DNA of 14,872 nt from Sphingomonadales bacterium (GCA_016872225.1 VHAW01000029.1:1-14872), one strand, 5' to 3'. Positions 8,738-14,872 are shown, counted from the first letter of the stretch. A program made the numbers and translations. Notes: generated by a model not told the origin, from the sequence alone.

Positions 8738-8768
8738 AACAAATGAGCAATCACATCATACGGAAGCT

Positions 8769-8844
8769 TGGAGCGGGAGACGAGGCTCGAACTCGCGACC
8801 CCGACCTTGGGAAGGTCGTGCTCTACCAACTGAGCTACTCCCGC
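8769..8844 (-). tRNA. tRNA-Gly (anticodon CCC)
   Basis: On the minus strand a full cloverleaf can be read from 8844 to 8769. The acceptor stem is GCGGGAG paired with CTCCCGC, the D-arm is AGCTCAGTTGGTAGAGC, and the anticodon stem CGACC/GGTCG carries loop TTCCCAA with anticodon CCC. The T-arm contains GTTCGAG and CCA is encoded at the 3' end. Anticodon CCC reads GGG (Gly). The discriminator base is T, as in bacterial tRNA-Gly. It lies between the M48 gene and the DGR reverse transcriptase, with its 5' end facing the retroelement. Confidence 0.95.
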
Positions 8845-8927
8845 CTAGAAGCTTTACCAACTACTGCATATTTAAGCCTTGAACAAAGGTAAACCCAAAG
8901 ACCATACCACGATACCCGCAAGGTTAA

Positions 8928-10169
8928 TCAGCAAACCAATCGTCTTGGCGGTGCTCGGCGCGCGGGACGAACCAAGGGAACAACTTTGGAATATCCTCCA
9001 CGAATACCGAAAAAATTTAGCCAATATCCGCTCAGCTTCTTCATAAGAAATGACCTTCTGAGCCTTCTGCTTTGGTAATGTTTGAGAAGGCCCAAATAAG
9101 AATTGATGCTTTGACGAAATGCATTCAACCCTGCGGCATCAGGTCGACCTGCTCTTATTTGACGATTGAATCGTTGAATGGTTTGGTAGAAATTCGATTT
9201 GATTCTAGGACCAACATAAATCCGGCCTGGTTTGATAATCACCCCCAGAAAGGGTAATCCATGACCACTATGCTGCAAATACACCTTGTGAGGATGCAAT
9301 TGCAAATTTAATTTCTTCTCCAGAAATTCCCTGATTTGCTCACGGGCATCAAGGAGTACCTTGGGGTCCTCGTGCATCAAAACAAAGTCGTCCACATAGC
9401 GACCATAGCAAGCAATCCCCAAACGGCCCCGCACAAAAACATCCAATGGATGCAAATAAAAATTAGCCAAAATCTGGGAGGTCAAATTCCCAATCGGAAG
9501 TCCGCAACCCTCTGGGCTATGAAACAAACTTTTGTTACGAGGTAAACCCTTCCAGTTACGGCGTTTGCCGCGACGAATGCAATTCGAAGCGGCGTCATTA
9601 AAAATTATTTTGGACAAGACCTCCACCACCAAAGGCAAATCCCCTCCACGATAGTAGGCTGATAACCACAAGGAGATTCCCTTGTACAAAATAGCCCGGT
9701 CAATGTTCATAAAAAACCCACTGATATCCATTTTCAAAACATGAAGACGAGGATTGTACTGGCCTTCAGGGCCCGAATGCATGTATTGATACATTCTTGC
9801 AATACCGTAATGGGTACCTCGATAGGGTCTGCAGGCAAAAGAATCTTCCGTAAAGTACCGTTCCAGCAAGGGATTCACTTTGTTCATCAACCAATGATGC
9901 ACAACCCTGTCCCGAAAATCTGCCGCAAAAATTTCGCGAAGAACCGGCCGCCTAACCACAAAGGCAAGACTGGGGGAAGGAGTCCATTGACCGGACTCGA
10001 GCAATTCATGAAGCTCGTACAATTTCTCTTCATAATCCACTTCAAAGGCCATGGCCGAAGCCTTGTTGCGTTTGCTGCGACGACATTGGCGATAAGCTTC
10101 GAAAAGCTCACCTGCGTCTACTTTGTAAGGATGTGAGTCGGTTTCAGTTCCCCAAACTTGCAATTGCAT
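8928..10169 (-). CDS. DGR reverse transcriptase
   Basis: A 413-aa reverse transcriptase. Motifs in order: LFEAYRQCRRSKRNK (22-36), typical of group II-like and DGR enzymes; LREIFAADFRDRVVHHWL (77-94); DISGFF from 148, the first catalytic Asp; IGNLTSQILANFYL (226-239); and YVDD at 258-261 for the catalytic pair. The LHPHK and LPFLG segments follow (291-309). The IGNLTSQ in place of the QGxxxSP of retroviral and group II enzymes is the hallmark of DGR RTs and is linked to low fidelity at adenines. There is no maturase X or endonuclease domain. The C-terminus is strongly basic (PARRAPPRR). It begins 78 bp after the TR with a terminator-like hairpin between, so expression may depend on readthrough or RNA processing. 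Confidence 0.95.
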   Translation of the reverse strand: MQLQVWGTETDSHPYKVDAGELFEAYRQCRRSKRNKASAMAFEVDYEEKLYELHELLESGQWTPSPSLAFVVRRPVLREIFAADFRDRVVHHWLMNKVNPLLERYFTEDSFACRPYRGTHYGIARMYQYMHSGPEGQYNPRLHVLKMDISGFFMNIDRAILYKGISLWLSAYYRGGDLPLVVEVLSKIIFNDAASNCIRRGKRRNWKGLPRNKSLFHSPEGCGLPIGNLTSQILANFYLHPLDVFVRGRLGIACYGRYVDDFVLMHEDPKVLLDAREQIREFLEKKLNLQLHPHKVYLQHSGHGLPFLGVIIKPGRIYVGPRIKSNFYQTIQRFNRQIRAGRPDAAGLNAFRQSINSYLGLLKHYQSRRLRRSFLMKKLSGYWLNFFGIRGGYSKVVPLVRPARRAPPRRLVC

Positions 10170-10202
10170 ACCCTAAGGTCATCACTCCTGTACCCTATCT
10201 CC

Positions 10203-10230
10203 AAAAAACCGGAGTCCCTAAGGACTCCGG
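10203..10230 (-). terminator. Terminator-like hairpin between TR and RT
   Basis: A perfect 9-bp stem (CCGGAGTCC at 10209-10217 with GGACTCCGG at 10222-10230) and 4-nt loop, followed on the minus strand by six T residues (10208-10203). This is the form of a Rho-independent terminator and would end a TR-containing transcript 18 nt past the TR. It could also protect the 3' end of the template RNA. A 10-base copy of the same arm occurs at 10469-10478, upstream of TR. Confidence 0.7.
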
Positions 10231-10247
10231 GATTAATATCCTCGAAG

Positions 10248-10354
10248 AAGCGCGCACTGCCCTAACTTGGTTGTTGTTGTTCTTGTTGTTGTTGTTGACA
10301 TTTCCATTGTTGAAGTTCATGTTCCAGGCGTTGTTAGGATTGTTCTGCGAAGAT
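10248..10354 (-). repeat. DGR template repeat (TR)
   Basis: 107 bp aligning without gaps to 10998-11104 (constant offset 750). On the coding strand it has 44 adenines, 34 of them in 17 AAC/AAT codons if read in the target gene's frame. All 17 differences from VR fall on these adenines; the 63 non-adenine positions are all unchanged. The 3' 23 nt (10270-10248) are identical to VR and form the expected initiation-of-mutagenic-homology region (GCAGTGCGCGC core). Confidence 0.96.
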
Positions 10355-10480
10355 CCCCAAAGGGGACCTGTAAAGCAAGCGAGTTTGAAATGAACGAATC
10401 CTATTAAATAGGACCTGTCCGCTTGCCCTTTTTCGAGTATAATGGCTCGCCCCCGGCCACCGTGGCCGCCGGAGTCCCGG

Positions 10481-10825
10481 CTAAACAACCTGTGCATTGC
10501 GCCAGGCTGTTACTTGTTTACCCACACTCACCATAAGCATCGCTATTTCCGCATGCTTACCGGTGGTGATGAGTTTGAGGTCACTGCACAATCGCAGTTC
10601 CAATTTCAGTAATTCAAAATCATCCATAAAGGCCTCCAAATAAGGGGCCTTATCCTTGTATTTGTTGGCCCTGTAAATACTGCGCACCAAATTCAATCCA
10701 TCGCGTTTGATATCCTGACCAAGACTGTACTTGTATTCCCGCGAAAAATGGGAGGTTATTTCGAACAAATTCTGAATCAAACGGTAAACATCCTTAAAGA
10801 CCGGTAAATCATAGTACAAACCCAT
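10481..10825 (-). CDS. avd: DGR accessory protein Avd (four-helix bundle)
   Basis: A 114-aa protein from ATG 10825: MGLYYDLPVFKDVYRLIQNL, then FSREYKYSLGQDIKRDGLNL, a middle helix LVRSIYRANKYKDKAPYLEA, then DDFELLKLELRLCSDLKLI and a C-terminus KQVTAWRNAQ. This matches the four-helix-bundle family (23S rRNA intervening-sequence protein-like) to which Avd of DGRs belongs. Avd forms a positively charged pentamer that binds RT and template RNA and is needed for retrohoming. The open frame could start at a TTG at 10879, but the family N-terminus and the ATG favour 10825. It lies directly upstream of the TR, the classical position. Regulation is not evident. Confidence 0.9.
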   Translation of the reverse strand: MGLYYDLPVFKDVYRLIQNLFEITSHFSREYKYSLGQDIKRDGLNLVRSIYRANKYKDKAPYLEAFMDDFELLKLELRLCSDLKLITTGKHAEIAMLMVSVGKQVTAWRNAQVV

Positions 10826-10907
10826 AGGCAAACCTTTACATAAATTTACCTTTTTATCTGTTGAATTCCAAGTATCCAACCTCTAATGTGGATAATGTTT
10901 ACAAATC

Positions 10908-10944
10908 CCCCATCGCCCCCCGCTTTCAGCGGGGGGCGATGGGG
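10908..10944. other. Perfect 17-bp inverted repeat (hairpin/cruciform) downstream of VR
   Basis: CCCCATCGCCCCCCGCT (10908-10924) is the exact reverse complement of 10928-10944, with a 3-base loop TTC (GAA on the minus strand). It lies 53 bp past the VR and 48 bp past the target gene's stop codon. Neither strand has a T run after it, so it is a poor Rho-independent terminator. In BPP-1 a hairpin/cruciform next to the VR promotes target recognition, and this may be its equivalent. Confidence 0.75.
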
Positions 10945-10992
10945 CTCATCGAACCCTTGTACTACCCAATAGTTAAATAGTTAAATGGTTAA

Positions 10993-13761
10993 TTAAAAAG
11001 CGCGCACTGCCCTAACTTGGACGTCGTTGTTCTTGTTGGTGCCGTAGACATTCCCATTGTCGAAGGCCATGTACCAGGCGTAGTAAGGACCGTCCTGCGA
11101 AGATGACCAATAATACCAATACCATGCAAATCCCCCTAAACCCTGCAAATGCAAGCGACCGTACATCATCTGCAATTCACCGATACTTGGTAGATACCAG
11201 TCCGAATAACCGTTCAAAACCAAATCCGAACATACACTCGCCGCAATAGGGCGCTGGCTGCATCCACCCATGATATAAGCCGTGTTGATGGCTCCGGTGC
11301 CTGCTGCTGTAGACGTATTCGGGATGTCTGTACCATAACAACCCCACGGGAAGCTACCTTGATCGGAGGGTGCACAAACCAACCCATGCTGACCCGAACT
11401 ATCCAAATCGAATATAATACCCCCGGCATACGGTTTACCGATGTACAAAGCCGAAGTCGTATCGGTCGTGAAACTCTGCTCGGGACCGTAATAAGTGCCG
11501 GTCACATTGTTCATGTAGGCCCGAACATAGTACAAGGTCTGGGGTATCAAATTCGTGAGCTGGCAATTGTAGAGCCCCGTATCCGCACCGCATACCGTCC
11601 TAAACAGGGCATTGCCCGCGGTGGGGTTTGGGGATGTGCTCCAGCATACCCCCCGCTCCGTTACCGCACAACCTCCGCTGGCAAGGATCGTGGTCTGCAG
11701 GGTGGCCGTGGTCGCTCCAATCTGGGTTAATTGTGAATTACCAATTTTGGGCACAAAGCCGTTGGTGGTGTACACCACTTGGCCGTAACCAACACCGGCC
11801 GAATTCTGTGCAAAAGCACGCACATAGAAGGTCTCGTTGCAGCCCTGAGGAAGGTCAACCAACAGGGTGTAGGTGCCCGTTCCCGTGGGCGTGAAGTAGC
11901 GTACCGAATCCGACAAAGTGGGGCTGCCCGTACTACGGTTCCAACAGATGCCCTGTGCTGTAATCGTGCTGTTGCCATCACCCGTAATCAAGCCCCCCAT
12001 GATGTGGTTGGAATCGGTTTTTACCACCGCCAAGGTGCCGACCAGGGGAGGTGTCACCGGCCCACTCGCCTGGGCAGTGGTGTTGAAACTAAGTTCATTT
12101 CCGTAGGCCGTGCCTTGGGCGTTGTTAGCATAGGCCCTAACATAATAGGTGGTGGATGCCGTAAGGCCTGTCATCATCGAAGTGTAGGACCCCGTACCGA
12201 CTCCATCACTGGTTTGGTTACTCGTTAAGGTAGGACCCGCGACCAAGTCGAAGACCACCCCACGCTGTGTTACAGAAGATCCTCCGTCGGATCCTATCGT
12301 GCCTCCGCTGTAGGCCGAGGTATTCGATATACCGTAGATCGGATTCGTATTGATCGACGCCAACGCCAAGGCGGGGGTCTGCAAGCTCAGCACCAAGCCA
12401 TAGGCCACTCCCCCACCGTTAACCGCGTAGGAGCGGAAATAATAGGCGGTGTTCGGGGTGAGGTTGCGCAGTGTACCGCTAAAGGTTCCCAGACCTGATC
12501 CTGCCCTGATGGTATCGCTCGCGATGGATGGGCTGTTTTGGGTGCTGTAGCAAAAGCCTCTTTCGCTAACAGCCGAACCCGCATCCGCCGTGACCGCACC
12601 GGCAACCATGGCCTGGGTTTGGGTAATCGAGGAGGCCGCCTGCGTTTGCACCGTGGCCAAGGGTTGGTTGCCTGTGGTGAAGCTAAGTTCTTGGCCATAA
12701 CCCGTACCCAAGGCGTTCACCGCGTAGGCTCGGAAATAATACATCGATGAAGGCGACAAGCCGGTCAACTGCGCGGAGTACCCCGTTCCTGCCGAGGCCT
12801 GCGATGCCAAATCCTGGCCCGAAGCCGGAACAAAACCAGCCGTCGTGGACCAGCGAAATCCCTTGGATGATACCGCCAAACCACCCGTTGAAGTATCCGG
12901 CAATTCTCCCCTCATCTGCGCCCCAAAAGCCGATAAACCCGTGGCCGACAAGGTTAGCGGGGCAGGCACGGCCAAAGCCCTGGTCTGCAAGGTCAACGAC
13001 TGCCCAAAAGCGGTCCCTGCCGCCGTGGTCGCATAGGCTCGAACATGGTAGGTGCTTCCAGGAATCAAACCCGACAAAGCGACGGTATAGGACCCCATTC
13101 CGGTCCCTGCATGCGGTACAGCCTTGGAGGTCCCCGGAGAAGGCAGGGTATCCACACAGATCCCTCTGCTCAATACCAATTCCCCACCGTCCGAATCCAA
13201 GGATCCTTCGACCTCTGCGCTCGTGTACCGCACCGAAGCCCCCAGCGTCCGAACCGTCGCCAGGGTTCCTGCGCCACCACCACCAAGGTTAGAGGCCGAT
13301 TGGGCTTGTTGTGCATACAAGGCGTAGGGCACACTCAACAATTCCCTGTTACTGCTCAGCAGATAATTGGTTCCGCCGGTTGGATCCACTTCGGTGCGCA
13401 GATACACCTGACCCAAAGCCCACTGTACGCTGTCCATTCGACCGGATACGACCGTACCCCCGCCCACCTCAAGGGTGAACAAACCGTTGGCATTGGTCGT
13501 CACGAGATGGGTCTCCACATAGCGGTCCGATGCGGCTATACCAACGCCCTGCACCAAACTGATGCGCAATCGAATGGCCTGCCCTGCAACCAACTGGCCC
13601 GACAAATCCCTTACCACCGCTTGGTGGTTGAAACGAAGGGGCATTTGAGCATTCGCTAACCATGGCAATACCCAAGAACAACACAATACCAAGATGCATA
13701 GCACAAACCTTGACCTGCAAAGGGAGTTCTGATTTGCGGAGAAAGAAAATGTTGATTTCAT
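10993..13761 (-). CDS. DGR target (variable) protein: secreted, fibronectin III-like repeats, C-terminal lectin-like variable domain
   Basis: A 922-aa protein. Residues 1-39 are a signal peptide ending WLANA before Q39. Residues 40-~155 (FNHQAVVRDLSGQLVAGQAI ... LLSVPYALYA) are a Bacteroidota extracellular domain often seen at the N-terminus of fibre-like surface proteins. A Gly-rich linker (159-165) follows. Then come six degenerate repeats of about 95 residues (roughly 167-262, 263-366, 367-465, 466-563, 574-667, 668-767), each with GxCW/GFxYS, a G-T/S-Y step, L-x-P-x-T-x-YYVRAY and YGxxxSF(T)T: fibronectin III-like. Residues 773-922 (GKPYAGGIIF, GYSDWYLPSIGEL, YYWSSSQ) look like a DUF1566/Lcl domain with a C-type-lectin fold, the usual DGR scaffold. 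VR covers 887-921. It has no T9SS sorting domain of its own. It follows the T9SS gene by 36 bp. Confidence 0.92.
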   Translation of the reverse strand: MKSTFSFSANQNSLCRSRFVLCILVLCCSWVLPWLANAQMPLRFNHQAVVRDLSGQLVAGQAIRLRISLVQGVGIAASDRYVETHLVTTNANGLFTLEVGGGTVVSGRMDSVQWALGQVYLRTEVDPTGGTNYLLSSNRELLSVPYALYAQQAQSASNLGGGGAGTLATVRTLGASVRYTSAEVEGSLDSDGGELVLSRGICVDTLPSPGTSKAVPHAGTGMGSYTVALSGLIPGSTYHVRAYATTAAGTAFGQSLTLQTRALAVPAPLTLSATGLSAFGAQMRGELPDTSTGGLAVSSKGFRWSTTAGFVPASGQDLASQASAGTGYSAQLTGLSPSSMYYFRAYAVNALGTGYGQELSFTTGNQPLATVQTQAASSITQTQAMVAGAVTADAGSAVSERGFCYSTQNSPSIASDTIRAGSGLGTFSGTLRNLTPNTAYYFRSYAVNGGGVAYGLVLSLQTPALALASINTNPIYGISNTSAYSGGTIGSDGGSSVTQRGVVFDLVAGPTLTSNQTSDGVGTGSYTSMMTGLTASTTYYVRAYANNAQGTAYGNELSFNTTAQASGPVTPPLVGTLAVVKTDSNHIMGGLITGDGNSTITAQGICWNRSTGSPTLSDSVRYFTPTGTGTYTLLVDLPQGCNETFYVRAFAQNSAGVGYGQVVYTTNGFVPKIGNSQLTQIGATTATLQTTILASGGCAVTERGVCWSTSPNPTAGNALFRTVCGADTGLYNCQLTNLIPQTLYYVRAYMNNVTGTYYGPEQSFTTDTTSALYIGKPYAGGIIFDLDSSGQHGLVCAPSDQGSFPWGCYGTDIPNTSTAAGTGAINTAYIMGGCSQRPIAASVCSDLVLNGYSDWYLPSIGELQMMYGRLHLQGLGGFAWYWYYWSSSQDGPYYAWYMAFDNGNVYGTNKNNDVQVRAVRAF
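10998..11104 (-). repeat. DGR variable repeat (VR), 3' end of the target gene
   Basis: Aligned to TR it differs at 17 of 107 positions, all adenine in TR. Sixteen differences change 12 Asn codons and one is silent (GGA to GGG). Diversified residues are D890, G891, Y893, Y894, Y897, A899, D901, Y906, G907, T908, D913 and V914. Five template Asn remain (902, 904, 909, 911, 912). The stop codon lies just outside the repeat and so is protected from change. Confidence 0.96.
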
Positions 13762-13797
13762 AATGAAATAATTGAAATGATTTCGGGTTAGAAAAGC

Positions 13798-14872
13798 TTA
13801 CCGATTTAATTTAACAAAACGCAAGAGCCGGTCTTCGGTGTTGCGTGGACCTTGCCATTGGATGCGGACGGAATAGGTACCTGCGGACCAGGTGTCGCTT
13901 TCCAATTCTATGCCTTTGTAGCCGGAGGCTGAAACGAATTCCCTTCCTTCCACCACCAGTCGGCCCAAGGCATCCACGACCGAATACGTCACCGTTCCGG
14001 AGGAGGGGAGGGTCAGCGCTATCGATGCTCTATCGCTGCTGGGATTGGGATACAGAGCAACTTGCCACGTACCAGAACCTGGTACCGGTGCGGCAAGTCG
14101 GAAGGAATGGTACGGTTGGGCCATTCCATCCGCAAGTTCACTGGTTGGAATTAACCGCAAAGGACCGCTCGCGTTCCCTCGTACTTTGAGTCGGAAGAGT
14201 TCATCGCCATCCCTTGGTAGGAGGGCGTCCAAACCAAACCAGGAAATCCTCAGGACATGACCCTCCTGCTTGTATGCCAAATACCCCGGGTCTGCGTTTG
14301 GACCTGTTTCCGACTTAGCCGAGACCAAGACATCCTCCACCGAAAGGCCTTCAGGAAGGAGAAGTTCAATGGTCATGGCTCCAATGCTTTTGGATTCGGT
14401 TAGATAGACCGGCCATTCCCAAGTGTCTGTATCGGGTTCTTCCAAACGACCCACCGCAAGCAAAGGGTCCCCCGCCAATCGTGCAGGGGGAGCCGGGAAA
14501 TAAGAGGCATTCACGTCTCCGTAACACAGGGCGGGGACCGGGATATTCACCAACGTATCCCCAAACTGAACTTGGACCGGGGTTGGGGCAAAGGCCCAGT
14601 CACCCGCATTAAACTGATTGATTGAACGAACAACTCGTCGGGTGATTGTCAAGGCTTCTTGAGGATTCACAATTCCCCTTTGATTAACATCACCAGCAAG
14701 AAACCGAATACCCGTTAAGGACATTGCACCTGCAAAATGGCGCATAGCTACCAAGGCGTCGGTGGTGTTGACACCTCTCCATGTCGCTGTGGAAACAAAT
14801 TCCAAGGCGTAAGAACCCATACCCCTCGTTCCCAAATCAAAATCCCCTGTTTGGCTCGTGGTGGTGGTGCCA
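13798..14872 (-). CDS. Secreted protein with dockerin-like repeats and T9SS type A sorting domain (5' part outside window)
   Basis: The frame is open to the window edge (the upstream residues read GTTTTSQTGDFDLG) and ends at TAA 13798. The visible part is about 358 aa. The first 85 residues hold two related segments, VNTTDALVAMRHFAG and VNPQEALTITRRVV with GDVNQRG between. These resemble dockerin/EF-hand-like pairs but lack most of the calcium-binding Asp. A middle beta-rich domain contains IGAMTIELLLPEGLSVEDVL, possibly cohesin-like. The last ~90 residues (VALYPNPSSDRASIALTLPS ... LRFVKLNR) are the C-terminal sorting domain recognised by the type IX secretion system, which moves cargo across the outer membrane and often anchors it to the surface. 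The DGR target gene starts 36 bp downstream, so cotranscription is likely. Confidence 0.85.
   Translation of the reverse strand, partial: GTTTTSQTGDFDLGTRGMGSYALEFVSTATWRGVNTTDALVAMRHFAGAMSLTGIRFLAGDVNQRGIVNPQEALTITRRVVRSINQFNAGDWAFAPTPVQVQFGDTLVNIPVPALCYGDVNASYFPAPPARLAGDPLLAVGRLEEPDTDTWEWPVYLTESKSIGAMTIELLLPEGLSVEDVLVSAKSETGPNADPGYLAYKQEGHVLRISWFGLDALLPRDGDELFRLKVRGNASGPLRLIPTSELADGMAQPYHSFRLAAPVPGSGTWQVALYPNPSSDRASIALTLPSSGTVTYSVVDALGRLVVEGREFVSASGYKGIELESDTWSAGTYSVRIQWQGPRNTEDRLLRFVKLNR

Larger units (their letters stand above)
10203..10480 (-). ncRNA. Probable DGR template RNA region (avd-TR spacer, TR, 3' hairpin)
   Basis: This is the stretch between the avd stop and the terminator-like hairpin. 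It holds no convincing gene. In minus-strand order it has a GC-rich hairpin (GGCCAC/GTGGCC at 10455-10467), a bipartite stem with GCAAGCG at 10375-10381 pairing CGCTTGC at 10420-10426 around an inner TCCTAT/ATAGGA hairpin (10399-10413), and a TCCCC/GGGGA hairpin (10354-10366) at the TR 5' border. The TR and the terminator hairpin follow. DGR template RNAs are known to need structured flanks that bind RT and Avd; that these stems do so is inference. Confidence 0.45.
8928..13761 (-). other. Complete diversity-generating retroelement (target gene with VR, avd, TR, reverse transcriptase)
   Basis: All parts are present on one strand in the order target/VR, avd, TR, RT, as in the Bordetella phage BPP-1 DGR. 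The template RNA is copied by the RT with errors at adenines, and the mutated cDNA replaces the VR in the target gene. No phage structural genes, integrase, terminal repeats or transposase are visible in the window, so it looks like a resident chromosomal system, though what lies beyond 14872 is unknown. The individual parts are listed separately. Confidence 0.93.

Noticed and set aside
8880..8990. Hydrophobic minus-strand frame (IGLLINLAGIVVWSLGLPLF) overlapping the RT 3' end
   Set aside because: It has no start of its own, overlaps the basic RT tail in another frame and is very short; likely chance rather than a frameshifted C-terminus.
8928..10169. RT as a group II intron maturase or retron RT
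   Set aside because: There is no maturase X or endonuclease domain and no intron domain V hairpin seen nearby. The SQ in IGNLTSQ plus linked TR/VR and Avd identify a DGR.
10195..10497. A 100-codon minus-strand frame through the TR, rich in Asn
   Set aside because: It is open only because the TR keeps the target gene's frame with AAC codons. It runs through the hairpins, overlaps the avd end and resembles no protein outside the TR. It is template RNA, not a gene.
10826..10879. N-terminal 18-codon extension of Avd from a TTG
   Set aside because: The family N-terminus begins at the ATG 10825 (MGLYYDLPVFKD) and the extension has no family likeness.
11001..13761. Long plus-strand open frames opposite the target gene (for example 13045-13659 and 12747-13292)
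   Set aside because: They are antisense shadows of the Ser/Thr/Gly-rich repeats, with no domain likeness or start context.
1..14872. CRISPR array, insertion sequence or prophage
   Set aside because: No regularly spaced repeats, transposase, integrase or phage structural genes were seen on either strand.

Overview
The window is a chromosomal segment of a Bacteroidota bacterium. This rests on gene content and order: a bamD - rpoZ - coaBC - porD (DUF4835) - recN run, a phylum-type Spt/CFAT-like alpha-oxoamine synthase, a tiny histone H1-like protein, a TAnnTTTG promoter element and a type A T9SS sorting domain. Base composition looks close to balanced by eye. The exact lineage cannot be set from this sequence.

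Positions 1-1691 (minus strand) hold the N-terminal start of TatC, cut by the window edge, then a 57-aa histone H1-like protein, then the alpha-oxoamine synthase. Positions 1793-8737 (plus strand) hold ordinary housekeeping genes: bamD, an RNA polymerase omega-like subunit, coaBC joined in one uninterrupted frame to a PorD-like protein, recN, fabI and an M48 metallopeptidase. The coaBC-porD joint is the oddity here, because a cytoplasmic CoA enzyme runs straight into the signal peptide of an envelope protein. A tRNA-Gly(CCC) lies at 8769-8844 on the minus strand.

Positions 8928-13761 (minus strand) are a complete diversity-generating retroelement (DGR). In transcription order it contains a 922-aa secreted target protein with a variable repeat (VR) at its 3' end, a strong hairpin just past the stop codon, an Avd-like four-helix protein, a template repeat (TR) rich in AAC codons, a terminator-like hairpin, and a DGR-type reverse transcriptase (YVDD; IGNLTSQ in place of QGxxxSP). 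This is the same order as the classical Bordetella phage BPP-1 DGR (target, avd, TR, RT). TR (10248-10354) and VR (10998-11104) align without gaps over 107 bp and differ at 17 positions. Every one is an adenine in the coding strand of TR, which is the signature of adenine-directed mutagenic retrohoming. Twelve of 17 asparagine codons in TR have become other residues in VR, all in the C-terminal 36 residues of a putative C-type-lectin-like (DUF1566/Lcl-like) domain.

Positions 13798-14872 (minus strand) hold the 3' part of a gene for a large secreted protein with dockerin-like repeats and a T9SS sorting domain. It ends 36 bp before the DGR target gene and may be cotranscribed with it. Together the right half encodes surface or secreted proteins, one of which is under active targeted diversification.
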